A stretch of DNA of 64,000 nucleotides from JALHST01 sp038316335 (GTDB taxonomy: Bacteria > Bacteroidota > Bacteroidia > Flavobacteriales > Flavobacteriaceae), in assembly GCA_038316335.1 (NCBI GenBank), contig JBBQAM010000017.1:7214-71213 (forward strand), given 5' to 3'. The notes beneath the pieces were generated by a model. The model made no database searches and was not told the DNA's origin. It saw nothing but the letters and a program-made list of their open reading frames with translations. The stretch's first letter is position 1; every line of letters starts with the position of its first letter. The translations under genes and the position numbers were made by a program. Positions 27,059 through 35,480 of this stretch are shown piece after piece.

Positions 27059-27664
27059 TTATTTGGAGTATAACTCGACGATTAATTGTTCTTTGATATT
27101 TTCTGGAATCTGAAGTCGCTCAGGGACGGCTACAAAGGTGCCTTCCTTCTTTTCGGTATTCCATGTAATCCATTCGTACACGCTGCTGTTTGCGGCTAGG
27201 GAGTCCTGGATGGTCTGCAATGATTTTGATTTTTCACGAACGCCAACGACATCACCCGGTTTCAATGTATAGGAAGGTATATTGACCAGTTCGCCATTCA
27301 CAGTAATATGTCTGTGGGAAACAAGTTGTCTAGCACCACTTCGTGTTGTAGATATTCCCATTCTGAAGACCACGTTGTCTAAACGTGATTCACACAATTG
27401 TAGCAATACCTCACCGGTAACACCTTTGCTCCGGTTGGCCTTCCCGAAAATATTTCGGAACTGGCGCTCCAAAATACCATAGGTATATTTGGCTTTTTGT
27501 TTTTCCATCAACTGGACAGAATATTCAGATTGTTTTCCACGGCGTCTGTTTTGTCCGTGCATCCCCGGAGGATAGTTTTTCTTCTCGAACGACTTATCGT
27601 CCCCGAAAATCGCTTCGCCGAACTTTCGGGCGATCTTACTTTTTGGTCCTGTGTATCTTGCCAT
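27059..27664 (-). CDS. rpsD: 30S ribosomal protein S4
   Basis: A primary 16S rRNA-binding protein of 201 residues. It begins MARYTGPKSKIARKFGE, has the conserved GMHGQNRRRGKQSEY segment and an S4 RNA-binding domain (about residues 92-155, CESRLDNVVFRMG, RQLVSHRHITVNG), ending ELYSK. The zinc-binding Cys cluster of some S4 proteins is absent. Spacing to rpsK is 89 nt. Confidence 0.99.
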   Translation of the reverse strand: MARYTGPKSKIARKFGEAIFGDDKSFEKKNYPPGMHGQNRRRGKQSEYSVQLMEKQKAKYTYGILERQFRNIFGKANRSKGVTGEVLLQLCESRLDNVVFRMGISTTRSGARQLVSHRHITVNGELVNIPSYTLKPGDVVGVREKSKSLQTIQDSLAANSSVYEWITWNTEKKEGTFVAVPERLQIPENIKEQLIVELYSK

Positions 27665-27753
27665 TTTCTTTTAGTTTGAAGTGTGATTATGAATTAAGGC
27701 GTATCCTTCGATAATCGTTATCTACACTTCGGTGAAATATTAGTAGTATTAAA

Positions 27754-28146
27754 TTAAACGCGTCTTCTTTTGGGCGGTCGACACCCATTGTGTGGCATCG
27801 GCGTGACATCAATAATCTCGGTTACCTCGATACCTGAATTGTGTATGGAACGAATCGCCGACTCCCGACCATTTCCGGGGCCTTTGACATATACCTTCAC
27901 TTTACGAAGACCGGCTTCATGGGCCACTTTTGAACAATCCTCAGCGGCTATCTGGGCAGCATACGGAGTGTTCTTTTTTGATCCCCTGAATCCCATCTTC
28001 CCAGCAGAAGACCAGGCGATAACATCGCCCTTTTTATTGGTCAAGGATATTATGATATTGTTGAAAGAGGCCGTAACATGGGCTTCACCCATTGAATCCA
28101 CGATTACTTTTCTCTTTTTTACTGTTTTAGTACTTGCCTTTGCCAT
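27754..28146 (-). CDS. rpsK: 30S ribosomal protein S11
   Basis: It has 130 residues. The family signature is clear: ASFNNIIISLTNKKGDVIAW, GPGNGRESAIRSI and DVTPMPHNGCRPPKRRRV at the C-terminus. S11 sits on the platform of the small subunit. It is separated from rpsM by a 101-nt spacer holding heptad repeats. Confidence 0.99.
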   Translation of the reverse strand: MAKASTKTVKKRKVIVDSMGEAHVTASFNNIIISLTNKKGDVIAWSSAGKMGFRGSKKNTPYAAQIAAEDCSKVAHEAGLRKVKVYVKGPGNGRESAIRSIHNSGIEVTEIIDVTPMPHNGCRPPKRRRV

Positions 28147-28151
28147 TCTTA

Positions 28152-28179
28152 TTAGTATTCAGTATTCGATATTTAGTAC
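28152..28179. repeat. Heptanucleotide-periodic repeat in the rpsK-rpsM spacer
   Basis: Four consecutive 7-nt units can be aligned (TTAGTAT, TCAGTAT, TCGATAT, TTAGTAC), sharing T at position 1, A at position 3 or 4 and A at position 6. The block resembles longer arrays at 53.1-53.3 kb and 61.1 kb. The period is short and imperfect, so chance is not excluded for this copy alone. Confidence 0.45.
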
Positions 28180-28247
28180 TTGACAACAATTTCGACGGAA
28201 TTTACAACTCCATGAAGAAACCTAGTACCAAGTGCCCTGTTCTATTA

Positions 28248-28622
28248 TTATTTGGTCGCCTTTTTCTTATTGGCAACGGTCTTTCTTTTTCCTTTTCTCG
28301 TCCTAGAGTTGTTCTTGGTACGCTGTCCACGCAACGGCAGACCCGATCTATGGCGAATGCCCCGATAGCAACCGATATCCATAAGGCGTTTGATATTCAA
28401 TTGTGTTTCCGAACGCAACTCACCTTCAATCGTATAGGATGAAACAGCATCCCGAATACGGCCGATTTCGTCATCGCTCCAATCGGAAACCTTCGTATCT
28501 TCACTTACCTGAGCGGTCTTTAATATCTCCAAAGCCCTGCTTTTACCGATACCAAAAATATAGGTAAGCGCTATTACCCCCCGCTTTTGTTTTGGTATAT
28601 CTATACCTGCAATTCTTGCCAT
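28248..28622 (-). CDS. rpsM: 30S ribosomal protein S13
   Basis: It has 124 residues. It begins MARIAGIDIPKQKRGVIALT and contains YIFGIGKSRALEIL, a helix-two-turn-helix core, then LMDIGCYRGIRHRSGLPLRG, with a basic tail. It contacts 16S rRNA and the tRNA anticodon arms in the head. The start follows the rpmJ stop by 2 nt. Confidence 0.99.
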   Translation of the reverse strand: MARIAGIDIPKQKRGVIALTYIFGIGKSRALEILKTAQVSEDTKVSDWSDDEIGRIRDAVSSYTIEGELRSETQLNIKRLMDIGCYRGIRHRSGLPLRGQRTKNNSRTRKGKRKTVANKKKATK

Positions 28623-28624
28623 AA

Positions 28625-28741
28625 TTACCCTTGTCTTTGTTTAAATCTAGGATTCTTTTTGTTGATTACGTACAACGTGCCTTTTCTACGGACAATTTTA
28701 CAATCCGCACTTCTTTTCTTTATGGATGCTCTAACTTTCAT
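28625..28741 (-). CDS. rpmJ: 50S ribosomal protein L36, zinc-free form
   Basis: A 38-codon gene from the ATG at 28741 to TAA at 28625-28627, in its usual place between infA and rpsM. The product begins MKVRASIKKRSADCKIVRRK and ends NPRFKQRQG. Typical L36 has a Cys/His zinc ribbon (C-x2-C, C, H); here only one of those residues, Cys14, is kept, the others being Ala/Ser, Asn and Phe, so zinc cannot be bound in the usual way. The MKVRAS start and KQRQG end leave no doubt about identity. Confidence 0.95.
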   Translation of the reverse strand: MKVRASIKKRSADCKIVRRKGTLYVINKKNPRFKQRQG

Positions 28742-28750
28742 CGTCTTGTA

Positions 28751-28966
28751 TTAATATCTATAGGTTATTCGTGCCTTGCTTAAATCGTAAGGGCTCATTT
28801 CAAGTTTTACTTTATCCCCGGGCAGCAATTTGATATAATGCATTCGCATTTTTCCGGAAATATGCGCAGTCACTACATGGCCATTCTCTAATTCTACCCG
28901 AAACATCGCATTCGATAATGCTTCGATTATAGATCCATCTTGCTCTATTGCTGATTGCTTGGCCAT
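28751..28966 (-). CDS. infA: Translation initiation factor IF-1
   Basis: A 71-residue OB-fold protein that binds the A site during initiation. Motifs: EALSNAMFRVELENGH, VTAHISGKMRMHYIKLLPGD and YDLSKARITYRY. It lies 6 nt after secY and 9 nt before rpmJ. The N-terminus MAKQSAIEQDG is the normal Bacteroidota form. Confidence 0.98.
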   Translation of the reverse strand: MAKQSAIEQDGSIIEALSNAMFRVELENGHVVTAHISGKMRMHYIKLLPGDKVKLEMSPYDLSKARITYRY

Positions 28967-28972
28967 AAATTA

Positions 28973-30316
28973 TTAAGCTACCTTTCTGTTTTTACCTGTT
29001 TTCATCAAACCATCATAATGCCTGTTCAACAAATACGAATTTACCTGTTGTACTGTGTCGATTGCAACACCCACCATAATCAATAATGAGGTACCGCCGA
29101 AGAACAAGGCCCATCCTTGCTGAACATCCATCAATTTTACCACTATTGCCGGCAATACCGCCAACAAGGCCAAAAATATAGACCCTGGCAACGTTATCAA
29201 TGACATTATCTTATCCAGAAAATCCCCCGTTTCCTTGCCTGGACGAATGCCCGGAATAAATCCTCCGCTTCTTTTAAGGTCATCGGCCATCTTATTGGTC
29301 GGTACCGTAATGGCGGTATAGAAATACGTAAAGATAATGATGAGGAGTGCGAATAAAATATTATAGGCCCATCCAAAGATATCACTAAACTGAACTTGCA
29401 TCCATTGGCCTACTGCCGTATCGTCAAAAGCACCACCCAACATCCCGGGGACGAACATGATCGCCTGAGCGAAAATGATGGGCATTACTCCCGAAGCGTT
29501 CAGCTTCAAGGGGATATATTGCCGTGCTCCCATGACATTCTTTTCATACCCGCCGGAAGCGGTCCTTCGGGCATATTGCACAGGTATCTGGCGCGTAGCC
29601 ATTACCAACAATACGCACCCTAGGATGATCAGGAACCAAACGATTATTTCAATTAGAATAAACATTAGGCCCCCATTATTATTAGCGGTTCTTGATATAA
29701 ATTCCTGAACGAACGCTTGGGGCATCCTGGCAAGGATACCAACCATGATCAATAGGGAAATACCATTACCAATACCCTTATCGGTAATCTTTTCTCCCAG
29801 CCACATGGCAAAAACACAGCCAGTAACCAAAATCAATACTGATGGTATCATGAAATTCAACCCTTTACCCATTACAAAGGCACTTTCAGGAACCCCGAGT
29901 GCTCCCAAGCTATATAAATAGGTAGGTGCCTGAAGGATACAGATGCCAATCGTCAACCAGCGTGTTATCTGATTGATGGTCTTTCTCCCGCTTTCCCCCT
30001 CTTTCTGTAATTTCTGCAGATAGGGAATGGCGATACCCATTAACTGAACTACAATAGAAGCAGAGATATAAGGCATGATTCCCAAGGCAAAGACCGAAGC
30101 GCGGGAAAAGGCGCCCCCGGTAAATGAACTTAGAAGTCCCAAAATACCGCTATCGGTATTATCTAATAGTCCGCTTAATTGTGTTGAATCGATACCGGGA
30201 ATTACGATCTGGCAACCAAACCTATAAACAAGTAGTAGCCCCAAGGTAATCATGATACGATTCCTTAACTCCTCGATCTTCCAAATATTCGATAATGTCT
30301 CGAAAAATTTCTTCAT
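28973..30316 (-). CDS. secY: Protein translocase subunit SecY
   Basis: The central channel of the Sec translocon, with about 10 membrane helices in 447 residues. Visible: the first helix MITLGLLLVYRFGCQIVIPG, the plug-side segment FALGIMPYISASIVVQL, GEKITDKGIGNGISLLI, and the cytoplasmic loop GFIPGIRPGKETGDFLDK, which contacts ribosome and SecA. It lies between rplO and infA as in most bacteria. Confidence 0.99.
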   Translation of the reverse strand: MKKFFETLSNIWKIEELRNRIMITLGLLLVYRFGCQIVIPGIDSTQLSGLLDNTDSGILGLLSSFTGGAFSRASVFALGIMPYISASIVVQLMGIAIPYLQKLQKEGESGRKTINQITRWLTIGICILQAPTYLYSLGALGVPESAFVMGKGLNFMIPSVLILVTGCVFAMWLGEKITDKGIGNGISLLIMVGILARMPQAFVQEFISRTANNNGGLMFILIEIIVWFLIILGCVLLVMATRQIPVQYARRTASGGYEKNVMGARQYIPLKLNASGVMPIIFAQAIMFVPGMLGGAFDDTAVGQWMQVQFSDIFGWAYNILFALLIIIFTYFYTAITVPTNKMADDLKRSGGFIPGIRPGKETGDFLDKIMSLITLPGSIFLALLAVLPAIVVKLMDVQQGWALFFGGTSLLIMVGVAIDTVQQVNSYLLNRHYDGLMKTGKNRKVA

Positions 30317-30325
30317 AATGTGCTC

Positions 30326-30778
30326 TTATAAACTTATTGCCTCTCCACCAGCAGCTTCGATGGCCGCTTTTGCCGTGGCAGTAAATTTATGTGCTGTAAC
30401 TTTTAAGGGAGCCTTTAGCTCACCGCCTCCCAAAATTTTAACCAGATCCTTTCCTTTGGTAAGACCGTTCTCGACCAATACTTCCAATGAAACGGCATCC
30501 TTTATAATTTTTTTATCGACCAGCTCCTGCAATTTATTCAAATTGACTCCTTGGTACTCCTTGCGGTTGATGTTGGTAAATCCGAACTTGGGCACTCGTC
30601 TTTGCAAGGGCATTTGACCTCCTTCAAAACCTATTTTCTTAGAATATCCAGATCTTGATTTGGCACCTTTATGACCTCTTGTGGCCGTACCACCCTTACC
30701 TGAACCCTGGCCTCTACCTACCTTTTTTCCCGCCCTATTAACAGAGCCATCAGCTGGTTTTAAATTATTTAAATTCAT
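30326..30778 (-). CDS. rplO: 50S ribosomal protein L15
   Basis: It has 150 residues. The Gly/Arg-rich N-terminal arm (KKVGRGQGSGKGGTATRGHK) and the FEGGQMPLQRRVPKFGF motif identify L15, which helps late assembly of the large subunit. It ends in the usual hydrophobic beta-domain (KVTAHKFTATAKAAIEAAGG). Confidence 0.98.
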   Translation of the reverse strand: MNLNNLKPADGSVNRAGKKVGRGQGSGKGGTATRGHKGAKSRSGYSKKIGFEGGQMPLQRRVPKFGFTNINRKEYQGVNLNKLQELVDKKIIKDAVSLEVLVENGLTKGKDLVKILGGGELKAPLKVTAHKFTATAKAAIEAAGGEAISL

Positions 30779-30793
30779 AATGCCTTCTGTATA

Positions 30794-30973
30794 TTAAGCT
30801 TCTTCCGTAGAAACCAAATGTTTAACTTTACTTATCATGCCAACAATATTCGGAGTCGAATCGTGTTCAACGACTTGACCAATCTTTCGCAGGCCAAGGG
30901 CCGCCAAGGTCCTCTTTTGGTTCTGCGGTTTCTTAATACTGCTCTTAATCTGTTTTACCTTGATCTTCGCCAT
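30794..30973 (-). CDS. rpmD: 50S ribosomal protein L30
   Basis: A 59-codon gene from the ATG at 30973 to TAA at 30794-30796. The product begins MAKIKVKQIKSSIKKPQNQK and contains LAALGLRKIGQVVEH followed by NIVGMISKVKHLV, the standard L30 pattern. It lies between rpsE (11-nt gap) and rplO (15-nt gap), the standard place. Confidence 0.96.
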   Translation of the reverse strand: MAKIKVKQIKSSIKKPQNQKRTLAALGLRKIGQVVEHDSTPNIVGMISKVKHLVSTEEA

Positions 30974-30984
30974 AATTTTGCTAA

Positions 30985-31509
30985 TTATCCTTTAAATACT
31001 TTTTCCAAGGAAACACCTCTTTGTTTGGCAATGGTGCTTGCATCCCTAAGTTGCAATAGCGCATCAAAAGTAGCTTTCACTACGTTATGCGGATTCGACG
31101 ATCCTTGGGACTTTGAGAGTACATCATGAACTCCGACGGCCTCCAATACGGCGCGAACGGCACCCCCTGCAATAACCCCTGTACCATGTGATGCGGGTTG
31201 AATATAGACCCTAGCGCCCCCGAACTTTCCTTTTTGTTCGTGTGGAAGCGTATGTTTGTTAAGAGGAATCCGGATCAGGTTTTTCTTGGCATCTTCGATG
31301 GCCTTTGCGATCGCTGTTGAAACCTCTTTCGATTTCCCAAGCCCATGGCCAACTACGCCCTGCTCATCGCCTACTACAACAATGGCAGAAAATCCGAAGG
31401 CCCGTCCACCTTTGGTTACCTTGGTAACTCTTTGGACACCGACCAATTTATCCTTTAATTCTAAACCTCCCGGTTTAACCGTTTCTACGTTTTTGTATTT
31501 CTGGTACAT
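30985..31509 (-). CDS. rpsE: 30S ribosomal protein S5
   Basis: It has 174 residues. The N-terminal double-stranded RNA-binding-like domain holds DKLVGVQRVTKVTKGGRAFG and GDEQGVVGHGLGKSKEVSTA; the C-terminal domain holds ASHGTGVIAGGAVRAVLEAVG. S5 affects decoding fidelity. It runs straight into rpmD downstream. Confidence 0.99.
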   Translation of the reverse strand: MYQKYKNVETVKPGGLELKDKLVGVQRVTKVTKGGRAFGFSAIVVVGDEQGVVGHGLGKSKEVSTAIAKAIEDAKKNLIRIPLNKHTLPHEQKGKFGGARVYIQPASHGTGVIAGGAVRAVLEAVGVHDVLSKSQGSSNPHNVVKATFDALLQLRDASTIAKQRGVSLEKVFKG

Positions 31510-31518
31510 ACTATTATT

Positions 31519-31875
31519 TTAGAATTTAAGTCCTGCTTCGCGCGCGCCTTCGGCCAAGGCTTTTACACGGCCATGGTACAAATTGCCGCCTCTATCAAAA
31601 GCGACCTTCTCGATTCCGGCCTTTTTCGCCTTTTCTCCAATGGCTTTTCCGACCAGCTGCGCCAATTCGGATTTCGTGCCTTTCGCTTTCGCAAAATCAG
31701 CATCCCTAGAAGAAGCTGCCGCCAAAGTCGAACCGCTATTATCATCGATTACCTGCGCATAAATTTCATTATTGCTTCTGAAAACCGACAATCTTGGTCG
31801 TTCAGCAGTACCGAATGACACTTTGCGAATGCGTCTTCTGATCCTATATTTTCTCTGCGTCTTAGATAGTTTCAT
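31519..31875 (-). CDS. rplR: 50S ribosomal protein L18
   Basis: It has 118 residues. A 5S rRNA-binding protein with RRRIRKVSFGTAERPRLSVF, SNNEIYAQVIDD and the C-terminal VAFDRGGNLYHGRVKALAEG. It is the first gene after a 109-nt spacer that separates it from rplF. Confidence 0.98.
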   Translation of the reverse strand: MKLSKTQRKYRIRRRIRKVSFGTAERPRLSVFRSNNEIYAQVIDDNSGSTLAAASSRDADFAKAKGTKSELAQLVGKAIGEKAKKAGIEKVAFDRGGNLYHGRVKALAEGAREAGLKF

Positions 31876-31984
31876 CTGTTACTAATTATCTGTTTTTATG
31901 GTCAGATGTATTTTCATCAATAATCGTCATCGTGCGAGAAATTGATCGCTATGACCCGTTTTGTACTACTTGTATTCTTTGCTA

Positions 31985-32527
31985 TTAAGCCGACTTACCA
32001 GCTTTTCTTCTTAGCTGTTCCCCAACAAATTTGATACCTTTCCCTTTGTAAGGCTCTGGTTTACGGAACGATCTGATCTTTGCCGCTATATGCCCTACGA
32101 GCTGTTTGTCGTGCGACGTTAATTTGATGGTCGGGTTCCTCCCTTTTTCAGAGGTGGTTTCAACCTTCACTTCAGGTGCAAGGTCAAAAATAATATTATG
32201 TGAAAAGCCAAGCGCCAAGTCTAATTTCTGCCCTTGGTTGCTAGCGCGGTATCCAACACCTACCAATTCCAACTCTTTTGTCCATCCTGTCGATACGCCC
32301 TTGACCATATTCAAGATCAGTGATCGATAAAGACCGTGTTTTGCCTTGTGTTCCTTTGAATCAGAGGGTCTTGTAACCCAGGCCTGATTGTCTTCTATTT
32401 TAATGGACACCTCTGAAAACTCTTGTTTCAATTCGCCCAATTTACCTTTTACGGCAATCCAGTTATCATTGATCTCAATGGTCACACCAGCGGGAATTGC
32501 AATTGGATTATTACCTATTCTAGACAT
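31985..32527 (-). CDS. rplF: 50S ribosomal protein L6
   Basis: It has 180 residues made of two similar domains. It begins MSRIGNNPIAIPAGVTIEI, includes LVGVGYRASNQGQKLDLALG, and ends with the signature PEPYKGKGIKFVGEQLRRKAGK. It binds 23S rRNA near the sarcin-ricin loop. Confidence 0.99.
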   Translation of the reverse strand: MSRIGNNPIAIPAGVTIEINDNWIAVKGKLGELKQEFSEVSIKIEDNQAWVTRPSDSKEHKAKHGLYRSLILNMVKGVSTGWTKELELVGVGYRASNQGQKLDLALGFSHNIIFDLAPEVKVETTSEKGRNPTIKLTSHDKQLVGHIAAKIRSFRKPEPYKGKGIKFVGEQLRRKAGKSA

Positions 32528-32547
32528 TTTATAACGCTTTTATTGTA

Positions 32548-32946
32548 TTAATAGACATAGCATAATACCTCGCCGCCTACATTTTCGGTCTTGGCCTGCT
32601 TACTGGTCATTACACCATGGGACGTTGAAACAATCGCAATACCCAAGCCGTTCAAAACACGTGGCAGGTCATCTGAACCGGCATACTTTCGTAGACCGGG
32701 CTTACTAACACGCTGGATCTTCTTTATTACTGGCTCTTTGGTAACCTTATCGTACTTTAGGGCGATCTTGATCGTACTTTGTACCTTGTCCTCTTCGAAC
32801 TTGTAACTTAAGATATAGCCCTGGTCGAACAAAATCTTGGTGATTTCCTTTTTAACACCCGAGGCAGGGATTTCTACTACCCTGTGACCGGCCCGGCTGG
32901 CATTTCGTACCCGTGTTAAATAATCTGCAATAGTATCTGTAACCAT
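32548..32946 (-). CDS. rpsH: 30S ribosomal protein S8
   Basis: It has 132 residues. It begins MVTDTIADYLTRVRNASRAG and has the C-terminal signature GLGIAIVSTSHGVMTSKQAK, with a final EVLCYVY. S8 is a primary 16S rRNA binder of the central domain and, in other bacteria, a regulator of this operon section. Confidence 0.99.
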   Translation of the reverse strand: MVTDTIADYLTRVRNASRAGHRVVEIPASGVKKEITKILFDQGYILSYKFEEDKVQSTIKIALKYDKVTKEPVIKKIQRVSKPGLRKYAGSDDLPRVLNGLGIAIVSTSHGVMTSKQAKTENVGGEVLCYVY

Positions 32947-32953
32947 TTCTTTT

Positions 32954-33031
32954 AATTATGAATTCTGAATAAAGAAGATTGAATTCGATTGCCAATGATG
33001 CTGCTGTCCATTGAATTCAAAATTCCAAATT
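32954..33031. repeat. Degenerate heptad repeats in the rpsH-rpsN spacer
   Basis: The 89-nt spacer can be read as 7-nt units: AATTATG, AATTCTG, AATAAAG, AAGATTG, AATTCGA from 32954, and TTGAATT, CAAAATT, CCAAATT from 33011. Units share AATT cores. It is less regular than the arrays at 53 and 61 kb. Confidence 0.4.
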
Positions 33032-33035
33032 TGTT

Positions 33036-33305
33036 CTACCAACTGGCCTTTTTAACACCGGGAATCAAGCCTTGATTGGCCATTTCCCTGAATAATACCC
33101 TCGAGATTCCAAAAGTCCTCATATATCCTCTTGGCCTTCCTGTAAGTTTGCAACGGTTGTGCAATCGAACAGGCGAAGCATTTTTTGGCAATTTCTGCAA
33201 GGCTTCGTAATCACCTGCTTCTTTAAGTGCCTTTCTTCGCTCGGCATACAAGGCAACGGTCTTTTCTCTTTTACGTTCCCGGGCCTTCATTGATTCTTTA
33301 GCCAT
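33036..33305 (-). CDS. rpsN: 30S ribosomal protein S14, zinc-free form
   Basis: It has 89 residues and is the long, cysteine-poor S14 type: HNRCKLTGRPRGYMRTFGI contains a single Cys where the short zinc type has C-x2-C pairs. It ends LIPGVKKASW. It follows rplE with a 1-nt gap. Confidence 0.98.
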   Translation of the reverse strand: MAKESMKARERKREKTVALYAERRKALKEAGDYEALQKLPKNASPVRLHNRCKLTGRPRGYMRTFGISRVLFREMANQGLIPGVKKASW

Positions 33306-33306
33306 A

Positions 33307-33858
33307 CTACTTCTTTTTAAAAGGTAATCCCAATTCTGTTAATAATGATTTTGCTTCCTTATCGGTCGGGGCAGAGGTCACAAAAGTGATGTCCATCCCA
33401 TCGATCCTATTGATCTTATCGATATTTACCTCTGGGAATATTATCTGTTCAGTAATCCCCAGGCTATAATTTCCCCTTCCGTCAAAACCGGTAGATCGAA
33501 TACCTTGAAAGTCACGTACACGTGGCAAGGCACTGGTAACCAACCTATCAAGAAATTCGTACATTCTTTCCCCCCGTAAGGTTACTTTGGCCCCAATGGG
33601 CATCCCTTTACGCAATTTAAAGGTAGCAACGTCTTTTTTAGATAGCGTCGATATGGCTTTTTGGCCAGTGATCATTGTCAGCTCATCGACCGCATGATCG
33701 ATAAGTTTCTTGTCGGCCACTGCAGCGCCAACGCCTCTGGAGACAACAATTTTCTGAAGTCTGGGAACCTCCATGACATTCTTGTATCCGAATTCTTCCT
33801 TAAGGGCACTAACGATACGATCGTTATATTCCTTTTTTAATCTTGCAACGTAACCCAT
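33307..33858 (-). CDS. rplE: 50S ribosomal protein L5
   Basis: It has 183 residues. A 5S rRNA-binding protein of the central protuberance, with ITGQKAISTLSKKDVATFKL, FDGRGNYSLGITEQIIFPE and GMDITFVTSAPTDKEA. Gaps to rplX (2 nt) and rpsN (1 nt) indicate coupled translation. Confidence 0.99.
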   Translation of the reverse strand: MGYVARLKKEYNDRIVSALKEEFGYKNVMEVPRLQKIVVSRGVGAAVADKKLIDHAVDELTMITGQKAISTLSKKDVATFKLRKGMPIGAKVTLRGERMYEFLDRLVTSALPRVRDFQGIRSTGFDGRGNYSLGITEQIIFPEVNIDKINRIDGMDITFVTSAPTDKEAKSLLTELGLPFKKK

Positions 33859-33860
33859 AA

Positions 33861-34175
33861 CTATATTACTTCATTGGATTTTTTGGAAAACCTGACTTTC
33901 TTACCTTTTCTTACTTCGAACCCTACTCGCGTAGTCGCACCTGATTTGGCATCGATCAACGAAAGGTTTGAAATATCGATGGGTGCCTCTTTTTTAACAA
34001 TACCTCCCTGCGGATTCTTAGCACTTGGCTTTTCGTGTTTCGAAACCATATTGGCTCCTTCGACGATCGCTTTGTTCTTTTCGATATTGACGCTCATTAC
34101 CTTACCTTCGGTACCTTTATGGTCCCCGGCTATGATACGTACGGTATCTCCCGTTCTAATTTTAATTTTTTTCAT
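33861..34175 (-). CDS. rplX: 50S ribosomal protein L24
   Basis: It has 104 residues. The KOW motif IRTGDTVRIIAGDHKGTEGK is at the N-terminus, followed by VEGANMVSKHEKPSAKNPQG. It starts assembly of the large subunit at the 5' end of 23S rRNA. Confidence 0.98.
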   Translation of the reverse strand: MKKIKIRTGDTVRIIAGDHKGTEGKVMSVNIEKNKAIVEGANMVSKHEKPSAKNPQGGIVKKEAPIDISNLSLIDAKSGATTRVGFEVRKGKKVRFSKKSNEVI

Positions 34176-34186
34176 TGTATAGAATA

Positions 34187-34555
34187 TTAAAGCACCTCTG
34201 GGGCCAATGAAACAATCTTCATAAACTGCTTATCTCGAAGCTCCCTGGCAACCGGACCAAAAACACGGGTTCCCCTCATTTCCCCGGTGGGGTTCAACAA
34301 TACACAGGCATTGTCGTCAAAACGAATGTAAGAACCATCGGGTCTGCGTACCTCTTTTTTGGTGCGCACGACTACGGCCGTTGAAACAGCTCCTTTTTTA
34401 ATGGCTCCATTAGGGGTCGCTTCCTTCACGGAAACAACGATCTTATCCCCGATCGAAGCATACCTTCTTTTGGTACCACCTAGTACACGAATGGTCAAAA
34501 CCTCCTTTGCACCTGTATTGTCCGCTACCTTTAATCTAGATTCTTGCTGTAACAT
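34187..34555 (-). CDS. rplN: 50S ribosomal protein L14
   Basis: It has 122 residues. It begins MLQQESRLKVADNTGAKEVL and carries YIRFDDNACVLLNPTGEMRG followed by TRVFGPVARELRD. It sits at the subunit interface. It follows rpsQ with a 2-nt gap. Confidence 0.99.
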   Translation of the reverse strand: MLQQESRLKVADNTGAKEVLTIRVLGGTKRRYASIGDKIVVSVKEATPNGAIKKGAVSTAVVVRTKKEVRRPDGSYIRFDDNACVLLNPTGEMRGTRVFGPVARELRDKQFMKIVSLAPEVL

Positions 34556-34557
34556 AA

Positions 34558-34818
34558 TTATTTAGCTCTTTCCAAAATTTCTACTAACCTCCAACATTTG
34601 GTTTTGCTCATCGGACGTGTCTCCATAATCTTGACCGTATCGCCTTCTTTGCAATCGTTCTTTTCATCGTGTGCCACGTACTTCTTGGTCTTCAAGACGA
34701 ATTTCCCGTACATGGGGTGCTTTACGCGTTTTACTTCTGCGACCACGATGGATTTTTCCATTTTGTCACTAGTAACTACACCGATTCTTTCTTTTCTTAA
34801 ATTTCTCTTTTCTTCCAT
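34558..34818 (-). CDS. rpsQ: 30S ribosomal protein S17
   Basis: It has 86 residues. An OB-fold protein with RKERIGVVTSDKMEKSIVVA, KRVKHPMYGKF and the C-terminal ETRPMSKTKCWRLVEI. A primary binder of the 16S 5' domain. Spacing to rpmC is 13 nt. Confidence 0.98.
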   Translation of the reverse strand: MEEKRNLRKERIGVVTSDKMEKSIVVAEVKRVKHPMYGKFVLKTKKYVAHDEKNDCKEGDTVKIMETRPMSKTKCWRLVEILERAK

Positions 34819-34831
34819 AAAGCAGAACCAA

Positions 34832-35023
34832 TTATTGGTTTTCCCTATTTGTTAATTCTGTTGCCAATCTTGCCACCGTTCTTCTAACTTTTCTAATTTG
34901 AAGCGGATTCTCCAGCGGAGTCACGAAATGGGCCATTTTTAAATCTGCATGCTGTTTTTTAAACTCGGCAAGCTTCAATGATATTTCTTCGACCGATAGT
35001 TCTTTGATTTCCTTTTTTTTCAT
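34832..35023 (-). CDS. rpmC: 50S ribosomal protein L29
   Basis: It has 63 residues. A two-helix protein at the tunnel exit, with EIKELSVEEISLKLAEFKKQ and NPLQIRKVRRTVARLATEL. Its place between rplP and rpsQ is standard. Confidence 0.97.
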   Translation of the reverse strand: MKKKEIKELSVEEISLKLAEFKKQHADLKMAHFVTPLENPLQIRKVRRTVARLATELTNRENQ

Positions 35024-35041
35024 AATTCGCTATGATTAATG

Positions 35042-35461
35042 CTAGTCGGTAAAATCCCGGGCAATTATAAATTTAGTCTTCACAGGTAACTTCTGGGCCG
35101 CCAATCGCAATGCTTCCTTGGCAATCGTCAAGGATACGCCGGCTACTTCGAACATCACCCTTCCAGGCTTTACGATAGCCACAAAATACTCGGGAGCCCC
35201 CTTACCTTTCCCCATACGTACTTCCAATGGTTTTTTGGTAATTGGCTTATCCGGAAATATTTTTATCCATAACTGACCTTCCCGTTTCATATATCTTGTT
35301 GCGGCGATACGTGCGGCTTCAATCTGGCGCGAGGTCAAAAAAGCGGAATCCAAGGATTTAATACCGAACATGCCATTTGAAAGCTGATGTCCCCTACCGG
35401 AGATGCCCTTCATTCGGCCCGTCTGCATTTTTCGAAACTTGGTTCTTTTCGGTTGTAACAT
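35042..35461 (-). CDS. rplP: 50S ribosomal protein L16
   Basis: It has 139 residues. It begins MLQPKRTKFRKMQTGRMKG and contains GRVMFEVAGVSLTIAKEALR and AQKLPVKTKFI. It lies near the peptidyl-transferase centre and the A-site tRNA elbow. rpsC lies 19 nt upstream. Confidence 0.99.
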   Translation of the reverse strand: MLQPKRTKFRKMQTGRMKGISGRGHQLSNGMFGIKSLDSAFLTSRQIEAARIAATRYMKREGQLWIKIFPDKPITKKPLEVRMGKGKGAPEYFVAIVKPGRVMFEVAGVSLTIAKEALRLAAQKLPVKTKFIIARDFTD

Positions 35462-35480
35462 TGCTTAACTTCTTTAAAAA

